Notes: generated from the sequence alone by a model not told the origin. Counted from the first letter of the stretch, positions 25,678-34,473 are shown. The stretch: DNA of 64,000 bases from an uncultured Collinsella sp. (GCA_900546775.1 UREM01000004.1:8664-72663); one strand, 5' to 3'. Made by a program: numbers and translations.

Positions 25678-26359
25678 CGCGGGCACCTCTTCCGTCAAAT
25701 ACAGCATCGCACGCCAACGCAATGGCAATGCCGGCCACGACGCTTGCCGGCACGGCAATATTCGTGAGGCCCAAGAACTTGCATACGGCGACGGACACCG
25801 CGCCCGAAACCGCCGCGACAACGTTGCCGCGCGACAGCCGCTGCGAAAAGAGCAGGCAGATAAAGAGCGAGGTGCAGACAAAGGCTGCAATGGCGGTGGG
25901 AACATCGACAACGGCGCCGACGATGGCGCCCATCGTACACGAAACGCCCCATGTTGCGATGAGAATCACGTTGAGCACGAAGGACTCGCGCGGGCCCCAA
26001 TCCTCCCCTTCAACCAACTTGGCAAGCGAGATGCCATATGCCTCCTCGGTAAGTGTCGCGGCAACAGCCAGCGTCTGACGCTTCGAGGCACCCGTCAGAT
26101 GCGGCGCGATCGATGCCGAGTAAAGCGCAAAGCGCGAGGAGATGGCAGCAACGCTCGCGACGATCGATGCTGCAGGCACGCCCGCCAGCCAAAGATTGCA
26201 GATCATAAACTGGCCGCTGCCCGTCACAAACGTGCTGCTCAGAGCAAAGACCATCCAGGGCTCCATTCCCGTCTGCCCCATGATCATTCCGCACGGCGCG
26301 CCTATTGCAACATAGGTAAGCATCACTGGCCAGACGGTTCTAACGATTTTGAGCACCAT
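25667..26359 (-). CDS. azlC: AzlC-family branched-chain amino acid exporter, large subunit
   Basis: A membrane protein of 230 aa with about seven helices. AzlC features are the YVAIGAPCGMIMGQTG block near residue 17, SSTFVTGSGQFMICNLW near 42, SRFALYSASIAPHL near 75 and a conserved TEEAYGIS near 100. Paired with AzlD it exports branched-chain amino acids. ATG 26359 follows AGGATGAG at a good distance; the frame is open for 23 more codons upstream without support. It is divergent from the HD-domain gene at 26486. Its presence together with the Liv importer means the cell can move these amino acids both ways. Confidence 0.9.
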   Translation of the reverse strand: MVLKIVRTVWPVMLTYVAIGAPCGMIMGQTGMEPWMVFALSSTFVTGSGQFMICNLWLAGVPAASIVASVAAISSRFALYSASIAPHLTGASKRQTLAVAATLTEEAYGISLAKLVEGEDWGPRESFVLNVILIATWGVSCTMGAIVGAVVDVPTAIAAFVCTSLFICLLFSQRLSRGNVVAAVSGAVSVAVCKFLGLTNIAVPASVVAGIAIALACDAVFDGRGARDAR

Positions 26360-26485
26360 ACGCTTCTCATCCTGACAAGGTCTCCGAGCCGCATGTAGCG
26401 ACACGGCAGAATCATCATCCGACAGCAACCGAGTTCACCTACAATTGCCACCGGATCGAAAGACACAACTTTTTAGGAAGTCATT

Positions 26486-27298
26486 ATGACAGCTATCGAT
26501 CGAGACCGGGCGCGCGCGGCCTTCAAAAGCTACACCGATGCCTACGACGCCACCAGCCCACGCATCGCGCTCAAAATCGAGCATACGTACCACGTGGCCG
26601 AGGCATGCGATGCCGTAGCGCGCGAGCAGGGCTGGTCGTCAGAAGATATTGACCTGGCATGGCTTTGCGGCCTGCTACACGATATGGGCCGCTTTGAGCA
26701 GTTGCGGCACTGGGACACCTTTAAGGACGCCGAGAGCATGAGCCATGCAGCGCTGGGCATCGAGATCCTCTTTGGCGAGAATCCCGCCGATGCACCCGCC
26801 GTAACGAGCATCCGCGACTTTATCGATGACCCGGCAGAGGACGAACTGATCCGCGCGAGCATCGCCCACCACAGTGATTTTCGCCTGCCCACGGAACTCG
26901 ACACCCGTACACGGAGCTTCTGCGAGATCGTGCGCGATGGCGACAAGATCGACATTATGCGCACCATCGCCGACAGCACCGTCGACACCATCCTCAAGGT
27001 GGATGAGGACACGTTTCTCGCCAGCCACTTCTCGACACCGGCGCTTACCGCCTTTGACGAGCACCGCTGCGTCGCACGCGATGAGCGCGATGAGCCCGCA
27101 GACTACCTGGTGGGACTCATCTGCTTTATGTTTGAGCTCGTCTATCCAGCGAGCCGCGCGCTGGCGCGCAAACAGGGCGATATCCACCGCCTGCTCGACG
27201 CGCCCTTTGGCATTACGCGGCCCTTTACCGACCCCGCCACGCAGGCAACCTGGAGCCGCCTAAAGGACGAGATGCGCGACTGGCTGACGCGCGCTTAG
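26486..27298 (+). CDS. HD-domain metal-dependent phosphohydrolase-like protein
   Basis: A 270-aa cytoplasmic protein with an HD domain: H in IEHTYHVAEAC near residue 34, the HD pair in LCGLLHDMGRFEQ near 64, and a further His pair in IAHHSDF near 129 followed by DGDKIDIMR near 155. These supply the metal ligands of HD phosphohydrolases, which act on nucleotides or phosphate esters; the substrate is unknown. ATG 26486 follows AGGAAG. It converges with the etfA gene, overlapping it by four bases at 27295-27298, with no terminator between them. Confidence 0.8.
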   Translation: MTAIDRDRARAAFKSYTDAYDATSPRIALKIEHTYHVAEACDAVAREQGWSSEDIDLAWLCGLLHDMGRFEQLRHWDTFKDAESMSHAALGIEILFGENPADAPAVTSIRDFIDDPAEDELIRASIAHHSDFRLPTELDTRTRSFCEIVRDGDKIDIMRTIADSTVDTILKVDEDTFLASHFSTPALTAFDEHRCVARDERDEPADYLVGLICFMFELVYPASRALARKQGDIHRLLDAPFGITRPFTDPATQATWSRLKDEMRDWLTRA

Positions 27299-28500
27299 CG
27301 CTCAAGCTGAGCCAGCAGCTCCTCAACGATCTCAACGGCATCGCCGACGACCTTGTACTGGGCGGCACCAAAGATGGGGGCATCCGGGTCCTCATTGATG
27401 GCGAAAATGCACTCCGCCCCACCGATGCCGGCGAGATGCTGGATAGCGCCCGAGACACCGATGCTCACGAGGAGCTTGGGCGAGACCGATACACCCGTCT
27501 GGCCAATTTGGTGGCGATACTCCAACCAGCCTGCCTCCACAATGGGACGCGTGCAACCAAGCTCGGCACCCAGGGCATCGGCGAGCTTTCGCATCAGGGG
27601 CAGATTCTTCTTGGAGCCGATGCCGCGGCCCACCACGACCAGACGCTCGGCATCGGCAATTGAGGCCTGCTGTCCCCACTCCTCGGCGGGAATCGAGATC
27701 TCGACGCGGGCCTTAACGTCATCCGCAAGCACTACCTGGGTAATCGTGCCGGAGCGGCTATAGTCAAACTCGGGCGCCTTAAAGATGCCGGGGCGCACCG
27801 TTGCCATCTGAGGACGGTGGTTGGGGCAGATAATGGTGGCCATCAGGTTGCCGCCAAACGCCGGGCGCGTCTGCTGCAGCAGACCCGTCTCCGTATCCAT
27901 AGAAAGCACCGTGCAATCGGCCGTAAGACCCGTCTGCAAGCGCACGGCCACACCGGGCGCCAGCTCGCGACCAAAGGCGGTCGCGCCGTACAGAATGGCC
28001 TCGGGCTTGCGCTCGGCTACCAAATCGCAGATCAAGCGAGCGTAGACCTCCGCGTCGTTCTGACGCAGGCGCTCGTCACGACAGACCAGAACTTCGTCCG
28101 CACCGGCGCAAATCAGATGCTCCAGGTCCCCGAGTGAGCCCTCGGGGCTCATGCCGACCAGTGCCACCAGACGGCAGCCGCGGGCATCGGCAAGCTCGCG
28201 CCCCTTGCCCATGAGCTCGAAGGCCACGGATGCAACGGCATCGTGCTCGTCAGTCTGCACGAAGATCCAGATGTCTCGATATGCGTCAAGGTCTGCCGCG
28301 CCGGCGGCCTCGTCGCGCTCAATCGAGATGGCGTTGACGGGGCAGGCGTCGACGCACCCACCGCACAGGATACAGCCGTCGGTTACGCGGGCACAGCGAT
28401 TGGGGCGCTCACCCTCCACCACAATGCCGCCCGAGGCGCAGGCGCGAACGCAGCGACCGCAGCCGATACAGGCTTCGCTATCGATAATCAGCCCGCTCAT
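27295..28500 (-). CDS. etfA: electron transfer flavoprotein alpha subunit with N-terminal 2[4Fe-4S] ferredoxin domain
   Basis: A 401-aa flavoprotein subunit. Residues 1-65 hold two 4Fe-4S motifs, CIGCGRCVRAC and CILCGGCVDACP. The EtfA core follows, ending in the FAD-binding domain with GRGIGSKKNLPL near 290 and GQTGVSVSPKLLVSIGVSGA near 332. The ferredoxin domain is typical of EtfA (LctC) in the Acetobacterium woodii-type electron-confurcating lactate dehydrogenase complex and in other bifurcating Etf systems. It starts directly after the etfB stop codon, and a lactate dehydrogenase-like FAD protein precedes etfB. The three products probably form one cytoplasmic complex. Confidence 0.92.
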   Translation of the reverse strand: MSGLIIDSEACIGCGRCVRACASGGIVVEGERPNRCARVTDGCILCGGCVDACPVNAISIERDEAAGAADLDAYRDIWIFVQTDEHDAVASVAFELMGKGRELADARGCRLVALVGMSPEGSLGDLEHLICAGADEVLVCRDERLRQNDAEVYARLICDLVAERKPEAILYGATAFGRELAPGVAVRLQTGLTADCTVLSMDTETGLLQQTRPAFGGNLMATIICPNHRPQMATVRPGIFKAPEFDYSRSGTITQVVLADDVKARVEISIPAEEWGQQASIADAERLVVVGRGIGSKKNLPLMRKLADALGAELGCTRPIVEAGWLEYRHQIGQTGVSVSPKLLVSIGVSGAIQHLAGIGGAECIFAINEDPDAPIFGAAQYKVVGDAVEIVEELLAQLER

Positions 28501-29316
28501 CTATGCCATCCCCTCAATAATCTTGGCAAGTTTTACCGCCTGCTCGGACGCCGTTCCCTCAACGGCCTCGCACGTTTGGTCACGGTCGGGCACAAACGAG
28601 CGCACGACCTGCGTCGGTGATCCGGCAAGGCCGCAACGCGAGGGGTCGGCGTTCACGTCGGCGGCACTGATCACGCGCACGTCCGCCCCCTCTGCCGCGC
28701 GAATACCGGCAATACTCGGCATACGCAACTGGCCAATCTCCTTGGCAGTCGTCATCGCACACGGCATCTCCAGGTACACCGTCTCCTCGCCGGCATCGCA
28801 GCCGTGAACGAGCGCCAGCGAGCCACACGTCGTAAATCCCGCGCTCTGCACACAGCTCACGTCGGTCACGCAGGGGACCCCAAAGGCGCCGGCCAGCTCG
28901 GGGCCGATCTGGGCCGTATCGCCGTCCACTGCCATCTTGCCGCAGATGAGCAGGTCAAAGTCCCCATCGAGTGCCTCGATGCCGCATTTGAGGGCATAGG
29001 TGGTGGCTAGGGTATCGGCGCCCGCAAAGGCTCGGTCGGTCAGCAGCAGCGCGTCGTCGGCACCGCGGGCGATGCAGTCGCGCAGCAGCGACTCGGTCGC
29101 GGGGATGCCCATCGACACCACCGTTACGCGCACGTCCATGCCAAAGCCGATAAAGTCGTCCTTCAGCGCTAGCGCACATTCGAGGGCACTTGCATCGAAG
29201 GGATTAATGACCGCCTGCTTGCCATCACGCACGATAGTATTGGTCTTGGGGTCCATCTTGACCTCGGTGCTTCCGGGCACCGCCTTGACGCACACCACCA
29301 TATGGAAATCACTCAT
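28501..29316 (-). CDS. etfB: electron transfer flavoprotein beta subunit
   Basis: The EtfB partner, 271 aa. It opens VVCVKAVPGSTEVKMDPK, the EtfB N terminus, continues with INPFDASALECALALKD and the nucleotide-binding GADDALLLTDRAFAGADTLA near 90, and has the beta-subunit block KMAVDGDTAQIGPELAGAFG near 130. In bifurcating Etf proteins this subunit carries the FAD that splits or merges electron pairs. ATG 29316 is nine bases after AAAGGGGG; the in-frame GTG at 29322 is only three bases from it and less likely. Its start lies just inside the end of the upstream oxidase gene, consistent with coupled translation. Confidence 0.93.
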   Translation of the reverse strand: MSDFHMVVCVKAVPGSTEVKMDPKTNTIVRDGKQAVINPFDASALECALALKDDFIGFGMDVRVTVVSMGIPATESLLRDCIARGADDALLLTDRAFAGADTLATTYALKCGIEALDGDFDLLICGKMAVDGDTAQIGPELAGAFGVPCVTDVSCVQSAGFTTCGSLALVHGCDAGEETVYLEMPCAMTTAKEIGQLRMPSIAGIRAAEGADVRVISAADVNADPSRCGLAGSPTQVVRSFVPDRDQTCEAVEGTASEQAVKLAKIIEGMA

Positions 29317-29318
29317 CT

Positions 29319-30920
29319 TCACGCGCCCCCTTTCTGGACGAGCTCATCCAAGAGCTTCTCCGCAAACAGGTTGCCGCGACCCAGCTGCCCGTCGGGATCG
29401 AGCTGGAGCTTGAGCCGCGCCGACTCGACCATGGCCTCGTGGCCGTACATCGTCTCCAAGAAGCCCGCCTTGATCTTGCCGACGCCGTGCTCGGCAGAAA
29501 CGGCACCGCCCATGGCCGTGACCTCGGAAGCCCACTGGGCAAAGAGTTCTCCACCACGACGGTAGTCTTGCGCATCGCGCGGCAGGATGTTCACATGCAG
29601 ATGGTTGTTCCCGATGTGTCCCCAGGCAGCAGACTCAAGCCCGCTTTCGGCCAGCGTGCGGCGATAGAGGGCCATGACATCGGCAAGGCGTGCATTGGGC
29701 ACCGACATATCCGATCCCAGCTTGGTAATGGTGGGGTCGATGCGGCGACGCTCGTCAATGAGCATATTGACACTCTCGGGGACCGCGTGGCGGAAGAACC
29801 GCTGGCACTCGCGATCGACTTCGGTGCGGGCGACCCATGTCGCATCGTCGCGGCCGCCCGCAAGCTCCAGCATCCATCCCAGGTGGCACAGCTCCTCGGT
29901 CGCCTGCGCCTCGTCATCGCAGTCGAGCTCCACGTAGACACAGACCTTTGCCTCGTCGTCGAGCGCCGGCAGCGAGGCAAACGCTGTCGACTGCTCGCGC
30001 TGGCGACGCAGGATATCCAGGGCGCCAGCATCGAAATACTCAATAGCGGCGGCATGGGACAGCACGGGACGCACGGAATCGGTAAAGGACACGGCCTTGT
30101 CTTCGCTATCGAAAAAGCAACTCACACCCCATACGACCGAAGGTGCCGCCTGCAGGGCGATCTCGAGCTCGGTAATGACGCCGAGCGTGCCGCACGCACC
30201 GATAAAAAGATCGATGGCGTCCATATCGTCCGCAACGAAATAGCCTGAGGCATTTTTTGTCTCGGGCATGGTATAGCCGGGAAGATCGAGCTCGAGCGTA
30301 CGGCCCTCTGCCGTCACGAGCGACAGGTGGCGGCCCTGGGCAAAAGCCTCGCCGCGCTGAAGCTCAAGCAAATCGCCATCAGCCAGCGCGACGTGGAGTC
30401 CCGTGATATGCGGGCGCATGGGGCCGTAAGCGTAGCTGCGGGCGCCGGAGGCGTTGCATGCCGCCATGCCACCCAGACAGGCAGATGCCTCGGTGGGATC
30501 GGTGGGAAAGAACTGCTCGGGGGACTCTTGGAACTCCTCGTAGGCCTCAAGCGATGCCTGGTCCCAACCAGCGGTCGGCAGTACCTTCTTGCTCAGCTGC
30601 TTACGCAGCTCCGAGAGCACAACGCCCGGCTCCACGCGCAGCAGAAATTGGCTTTGTTCATCGCGGCGAAGGCCCAAGTAGCGATTCATACGGGAAGTAT
30701 TGAGGATATGCCCACCGTGGGGCACGGCACCGGCGGCAAGGCCGGTTCGGGCGCCCTGAACCGTTACCGGGACACGCTCGGCATGGAGCGTTTCCAAAAT
30801 GGCACGGACCTCGTCTTCCGTTGTCGGAAACGAGATGCTCGATGCTTCGCCCGATGCACGAGATTCATCGCGGCCATACTCTTCGAACTCATCGGTGAAG
30901 GGTTTAATGGTTGCAGACAC
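29319..30920 (-). CDS. FAD-linked lactate dehydrogenase-like oxidoreductase (GlcD/LctD type)
   Basis: A 533-aa FAD-dependent 2-hydroxy acid dehydrogenase. The FAD-binding type 4 domain is clear: TVQGARTGLAAGAVPHGGHI near residue 53, then PTDPTEASACLGGMAACNASGARSY near 140 and GPMRPHITGLHVALADGD. The C-terminal domain has GHIGNNHLHVN near 440 and GGAVSAEHGVGKIKAGF near 477, the metal and substrate region of GlcD/LDH proteins. With etfB and etfA directly downstream, the unit matches lactate dehydrogenases that couple lactate oxidation to NAD+ by electron confurcation. Glycolate or another 2-hydroxy acid is an alternative substrate. No lactate permease is next to it. Confidence 0.9.
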   Translation of the reverse strand: MSATIKPFTDEFEEYGRDESRASGEASSISFPTTEDEVRAILETLHAERVPVTVQGARTGLAAGAVPHGGHILNTSRMNRYLGLRRDEQSQFLLRVEPGVVLSELRKQLSKKVLPTAGWDQASLEAYEEFQESPEQFFPTDPTEASACLGGMAACNASGARSYAYGPMRPHITGLHVALADGDLLELQRGEAFAQGRHLSLVTAEGRTLELDLPGYTMPETKNASGYFVADDMDAIDLFIGACGTLGVITELEIALQAAPSVVWGVSCFFDSEDKAVSFTDSVRPVLSHAAAIEYFDAGALDILRRQREQSTAFASLPALDDEAKVCVYVELDCDDEAQATEELCHLGWMLELAGGRDDATWVARTEVDRECQRFFRHAVPESVNMLIDERRRIDPTITKLGSDMSVPNARLADVMALYRRTLAESGLESAAWGHIGNNHLHVNILPRDAQDYRRGGELFAQWASEVTAMGGAVSAEHGVGKIKAGFLETMYGHEAMVESARLKLQLDPDGQLGRGNLFAEKLLDELVQKGGA

Positions 30921-31266
30921 GCGAACTCCCCCTTTAGCTAACTACAGTGTTTGCAGGGAGATGTTACCGCATCGTTTCGTCGACGTGTTCGAGACCGTCT
31001 CCATAATTGGCGATTTTTACGTTTGTGCAATTCGGCGAACGGCAAGGCTTCCTCGGCAGACGATGCTTTTGACACATATCGCCCCGCCGTCGCCGACCGC
31101 TCGATTGTCGCTCGAAAAAAGTTGGAGTAATTTTTTCCACCTTTTACCTGCGGAGATGTCAATCCGTCAAGCATTTGGTCAGAAATTGGTCAAGTAGCGG
31201 CTGATACGGTCGGCGTCGACAACCAAAACCGATAGAAGTTTTGGCCCCAGAAGCAGGGAGGTTCCC
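30921..31266. other. 346-base divergent regulatory region with a tandem TTGGTCA repeat
   Basis: The gap between the oxidase gene (minus) and the secreted-protein operon (plus) holds no gene I can support. Two direct repeats TTGGTCA occur at 31175-31181 and 31186-31192, exactly 11 bases apart, about 75 bases before the 31267 ATG. A TTTTTACG/CGAAAAAAG AT-rich tract around 31012-31140 probably contains the promoters. Confidence 0.45.
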
Positions 31267-31563
31267 ATGGCATATTACTGGCCCCAGTACGGCGTCGCCA
31301 TCGAGGTCGACGACGATCCCTATCTCCTGCCTTTCGACGAAGAGGCGTTCCCCGATACGGCGGTCTACCACGTCACCACCGATGTTATCTGCGACCCCGA
31401 GTCGTTCTCGGCGCTCGCCCACCACATCGCGCGTATCCACGACATCGAGCTCCCTCACGACTTTGACGAGCTCATCTACTCGCGCCGCCTGATGCTTCAC
31501 ATGCTCTTTGGAGCGGACCCGTCCACGTTCGCACGTGTCTACACCACCAAGGACGCCGCATGA
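31267..31563 (+). CDS. small acidic protein of unknown function, first gene of the exported-protein operon
   Basis: A 98-aa acidic cytoplasmic protein that I do not recognise with confidence. Visible parts are YYWPQYGVAIEVDDDPY at the start, then YHVTTDVICDPESFSALAHH in the middle. The pattern of a beta strand ending in an acidic pair, then a strand plus DPE-x-F helix, faintly recalls DUF559/Vsr-like nuclease folds with the middle removed; I would not call it a nuclease. The ATG follows GGGAGGTTCCC. Its stop overlaps the start of the next gene (ATGA, 31560-31563), so it belongs to the same operon as the four exported proteins. Confidence 0.7.
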   Translation: MAYYWPQYGVAIEVDDDPYLLPFDEEAFPDTAVYHVTTDVICDPESFSALAHHIARIHDIELPHDFDELIYSRRLMLHMLFGADPSTFARVYTTKDAA

Positions 31564-32069
31564 GTGCGAAGAAGCCGCCCCGCCTCGCAGGACTGGGGCG
31601 TCGCAAGAAACTCGTCGTTGTCTGCCTGGCTATCGTCTGCGCCCTCATCGCCGTAGGGCTATACGCCTGGCAGTCGCAGCCCGTGCCCGAAGCGGGCGCC
31701 TCAGTCACGACGGCAGAGGGCAAATCGCGACAAGAAATCCAAGATGAGCTCGATGCCATCGTCCGCGACAACATGATGACGATTTCGGTCGCGCCGGTCG
31801 CTCAGCTACAGGAGGACGGCAAGCTGCGCGTCAACGTGCAAAACGTCCAAGACAATAAATTTCCCCAGCGATTCCGCGTCATCCAAAACGACGAGACCAT
31901 GTACGAATCCGGTGTGGTCGAGACCGGCAAGACAATCGAGACGTGCCCCGCCGGCGACATCAAAGAAGGCGAGGCATACATCGAGATCCAGGCACTCGAT
32001 GCCAAGACCCTCGACAGCCACGGCAATCCGACACGTGTCAAGGTACGGGTTGAGCAAGCCGAGAACTAG
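31560..32069 (+). CDS. membrane-anchored protein of unknown function
   Basis: A 169-aa protein with a basic N terminus (RRKK near residue 15), one hydrophobic helix at about residues 17-36 and an exported C-terminal domain of about 130 residues. There is no lipobox Cys, so it is probably an N-terminally anchored or signal-peptide protein. The exported part is beta-rich in look, with VAPVAQLQEDGKLRVNVQNV near 82 and a Cys in TIETCPAGD near 128. I do not recognise the domain. It overlaps the 98-aa gene by four bases and is followed after 90 bases by another secreted protein, so all probably act at the same surface structure. Confidence 0.75.
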   Translation: MSAKKPPRLAGLGRRKKLVVVCLAIVCALIAVGLYAWQSQPVPEAGASVTTAEGKSRQEIQDELDAIVRDNMMTISVAPVAQLQEDGKLRVNVQNVQDNKFPQRFRVIQNDETMYESGVVETGKTIETCPAGDIKEGEAYIEIQALDAKTLDSHGNPTRVKVRVEQAEN

Positions 32070-32159
32070 CTTTTTCGGCCGACGCGGCACCGCACGCAAT
32101 TCACCAGCATTCGTCCAATCATCGCGGGGACGGCCCGCGGCGAATAGAAAGGAACGACC

Positions 32160-32759
32160 ATGGACATCACCAGGAACATGAACGGAGCCAGAGCGCTCGT
32201 CGTGGGCGCAGGGCTCGCGCTCGCGCTCGCAATGGGCGCCGCCCCGACGCCAGCTCTGGCAGCCGGGCGCGTTGGAACCACGAAAGTAATGGTCAGGACC
32301 GAGATCGACAACGTAGAGTTCAAAGTTCCGACGGTTATTCCCTTCGTCGCCAAGGCCGACGGCACGCTTCAGGGCCCCTCAGAAGACGCGACCACCATCG
32401 ACAATCATTCGGCCTACGGCATCCATGTCACCAACATGAAGATCGACGCCATGAACACCTGGACCATTGCCGCCGACGCCAAGGCCGGAACCGCGCAGAA
32501 TTCCATCGACTTTAAGGTCGGCCCCGACGGCGCACTCCAGAACGCCAGCGCCGCAATGCAGGAGACGGGCCTCGATCTTTCCAAGAATGCAGCCTTCGAC
32601 ATGGGCTACCAGGGCATTGCCGGCGGCACGGACAAAATTAAGCTCAAGACAAGCGGAAACGTCGCCCGCGTCACGCGCGACATCTTCCGCGTAACCGGCG
32701 AAGGCGATCAGGTTGCAACGATCACCTGGACGGTCGAGCCCGGTGCGCACACGGCATAA
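32160..32759 (+). CDS. secreted protein with a WxL-like C terminus
   Basis: A 199-aa exported protein. A signal peptide with a long Ala/Leu core ends at about residue 35 (PALAAG). The mature domain has VKVPTVIPFV-type strands, an Asn-rich turn, and ends VATITWTVEPGAHTA. The general look (VP-x-IPF-x-GTL-GPS, closing with a Trp-x-Val/Leu strand) resembles small cell-surface domains such as WxL modules of Gram-positive bacteria, but the fit is loose. There is no sortase motif or C-terminal anchor, so it is presumably released or bound by its neighbours. ATG 32160 follows GAAAGGAACGACC. Confidence 0.7.
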   Translation: MDITRNMNGARALVVGAGLALALAMGAAPTPALAAGRVGTTKVMVRTEIDNVEFKVPTVIPFVAKADGTLQGPSEDATTIDNHSAYGIHVTNMKIDAMNTWTIAADAKAGTAQNSIDFKVGPDGALQNASAAMQETGLDLSKNAAFDMGYQGIAGGTDKIKLKTSGNVARVTRDIFRVTGEGDQVATITWTVEPGAHTA

Positions 32760-33024
32760 GGCCGTCGCCCTGGCCGCCGCCGTCAGTATCCTAGCGTGTG
32801 GGCCAGCTATGGCCTTTGCCCAGCAAGAACAGGCGCGGGCCGCCACGCAAGTGACGGTCGACCTCTCGGAGCTCGACCGCGGCGACCGCCAGGAACCGTT
32901 GGCACAGACAGACGACAGACGATGGCTCTTGGCAGCAGGCGCCACAGCAGCAGGCGCGGGAACCGCCGGCCTCGGTCTGCATATCAAACGCAGCCAGAAA
33001 CAAAACACGGACAGGCCGCACTAA
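32743..33024 (+). CDS. small exported protein with a degenerate cell-wall sorting-like end
   Basis: A 93-aa protein probably starting at the GTG inside the end of the previous gene (17-base overlap); the frame also has an ATG at 32713. The N terminus is a signal peptide (positive RTRHK, then an Ala-rich core ending near GPAMAFAQ). The C terminus has EPLAQTDD, a hydrophobic stretch WLLAAGATAAGAGTAGLGL, and a basic tail KRSQKQ, the layout of a sortase substrate. The motif LAQT-D resembles the LAXTG type but lacks the final Gly, so covalent anchoring is uncertain. The short middle reads TQVTVDLSELDRGD. Confidence 0.65.
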   Translation: MRTRHKAVALAAAVSILACGPAMAFAQQEQARAATQVTVDLSELDRGDRQEPLAQTDDRRWLLAAGATAAGAGTAGLGLHIKRSQKQNTDRPH

Positions 33025-33042
33025 ATTAGCTAAGGAGACTTC

Positions 33043-34473
33043 ATGGCATCGAAGAACCTTTTGCCCGTTGTCGCACTCTGCGGCGCGCTCGCAACCGGAA
33101 CGCCTGTCGTCGCTTGGGCGACTCCCGCCATGGCGGACTCCTTGCCGGCAGCCCTAAGCTCCGCACCAAATCCGTCGAGTGCCATTGCGTGCAAGCGTTT
33201 TTCGATCGCACAGGCCGCAATCTCAACCTCGGGATGCCTTCGTCGTAATACGGACGGCTCGATAGTCGTGGATATCAATCGTTCGAACAAGGCAAACGGC
33301 TCCCAGGCGGGGCGCGCTGTCTGCACATGGCGCTCGGTTGTGCTCGATGCAGATGGCGATCCATGCAATTTAGAGCTGCGCATCGACATCGCTTCGGTCG
33401 ATGACTCGGCGAACGGAGCGAAGGTCGCCTTCGACGGTGCGTTTTTCGAGAAAGGAGGCGGTATATGTCTGGGCTGCGCCGCCGCGAATGCAGACGATAC
33501 GCAGCCCACCCTCTCATTCACGGCATCGTTGCGGCTGACCAAAGCCGGCACCGATGCCATCGCGGCGGGAGAAGCATCCCTGCTGTTCTACGCCGTCAGC
33601 GCCAAAGACACAGACGCTCATTTCGAGAAGCCAGCCGGATCACTCAGCCTTACACGAGGGACAGAGGCGGGCCCTATTGAAATCGATGCCCACACGCTAG
33701 GCAGGCAACGCATTCTTGCCGACCCGGCGCTTCTCGAGATGGAGTGGAACGGATCCGGAGCCGTCGGGATTGTCCCCTCCGCGCTTAACGCCAAGACGCT
33801 CCCCTCAAACGACGAACCCATCAACGCAACCATACAAGAAGAAAGCGCGGACAAAGAAGCAGGTGCGGGCGGCACGCCGTCGCCGACAAACAGCGCCCCA
33901 GCCTCTTTCGAAGCACCGAATGAGCCCGCTGCCGATCCAAACGATCCCGAGCTCGCGGACAGTCTGGGGCTTGCTGATCCTCAGGAGATCGATGAAGGTA
34001 ACTGCTGCGTGCTTGCCGCCCTCGACCACACAGAGGTCATCGACGCCGCGAGCATCGAAGTTGCCGCCGCCAATCAGCCCGTCCGCAAGTCGGCCATCAT
34101 CGCATTTCCCGAATCCATCGAAGTCGTCTTTTTGCCATCGGGCGAGGTCGTGGCCCCAACACTGCTCACCTTGTTGGGCGCCAAGAATACTCGAAACGAA
34201 ATTAAAAAGGTCACGGTTGTCGACCCTGCAACCACCGCTAAACTGCGTCTATACGCCGTTGCCCCAGACGGAAGCAAGACCCTGGAATTCGATGGCGACA
34301 CACTTCTAGCCTGGCGACGTCTGGACATTATGCAAGACGTCTCGTATCAGATCGAACTCGAAGGGTTTGATCGTGCCCGCGATGCCAATATCATCGCCGC
34401 GGCTATTGAATCCCCACAGCGGCTTATGACACTGCGCTTTGACTACTATCCCTATGTCCCGACAACCACCTGA
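33043..34473 (+). CDS. large secreted protein of unknown function
   Basis: A 476-aa exported protein, the last of the operon, 18 bases after the previous stop; ATG follows AAGGAGAC. A signal peptide ends near residue 32 (PAMADS). An N-terminal domain (about 50-245) contains a VVDINRSNKANGSQAGRAVC block and a CLGCAA Cys pair. A Glu/Pro/Ala-rich linker covers about residues 260-315. A C-terminal domain (about 325-475) ends MTLRFDYYPYVPTTT. No catalytic motif, anchor or repeat that I recognise. The low-complexity linker and Cys content suggest a surface structural or binding protein. Confidence 0.72.
   Translation: MASKNLLPVVALCGALATGTPVVAWATPAMADSLPAALSSAPNPSSAIACKRFSIAQAAISTSGCLRRNTDGSIVVDINRSNKANGSQAGRAVCTWRSVVLDADGDPCNLELRIDIASVDDSANGAKVAFDGAFFEKGGGICLGCAAANADDTQPTLSFTASLRLTKAGTDAIAAGEASLLFYAVSAKDTDAHFEKPAGSLSLTRGTEAGPIEIDAHTLGRQRILADPALLEMEWNGSGAVGIVPSALNAKTLPSNDEPINATIQEESADKEAGAGGTPSPTNSAPASFEAPNEPAADPNDPELADSLGLADPQEIDEGNCCVLAALDHTEVIDAASIEVAAANQPVRKSAIIAFPESIEVVFLPSGEVVAPTLLTLLGAKNTRNEIKKVTVVDPATTAKLRLYAVAPDGSKTLEFDGDTLLAWRRLDIMQDVSYQIELEGFDRARDANIIAAAIESPQRLMTLRFDYYPYVPTTT

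Noticed and set aside
31267..31563. Calling the 98-aa protein a DUF559/Vsr-like nuclease
   Set aside because: Only a faint resemblance; catalytic residues cannot be placed.
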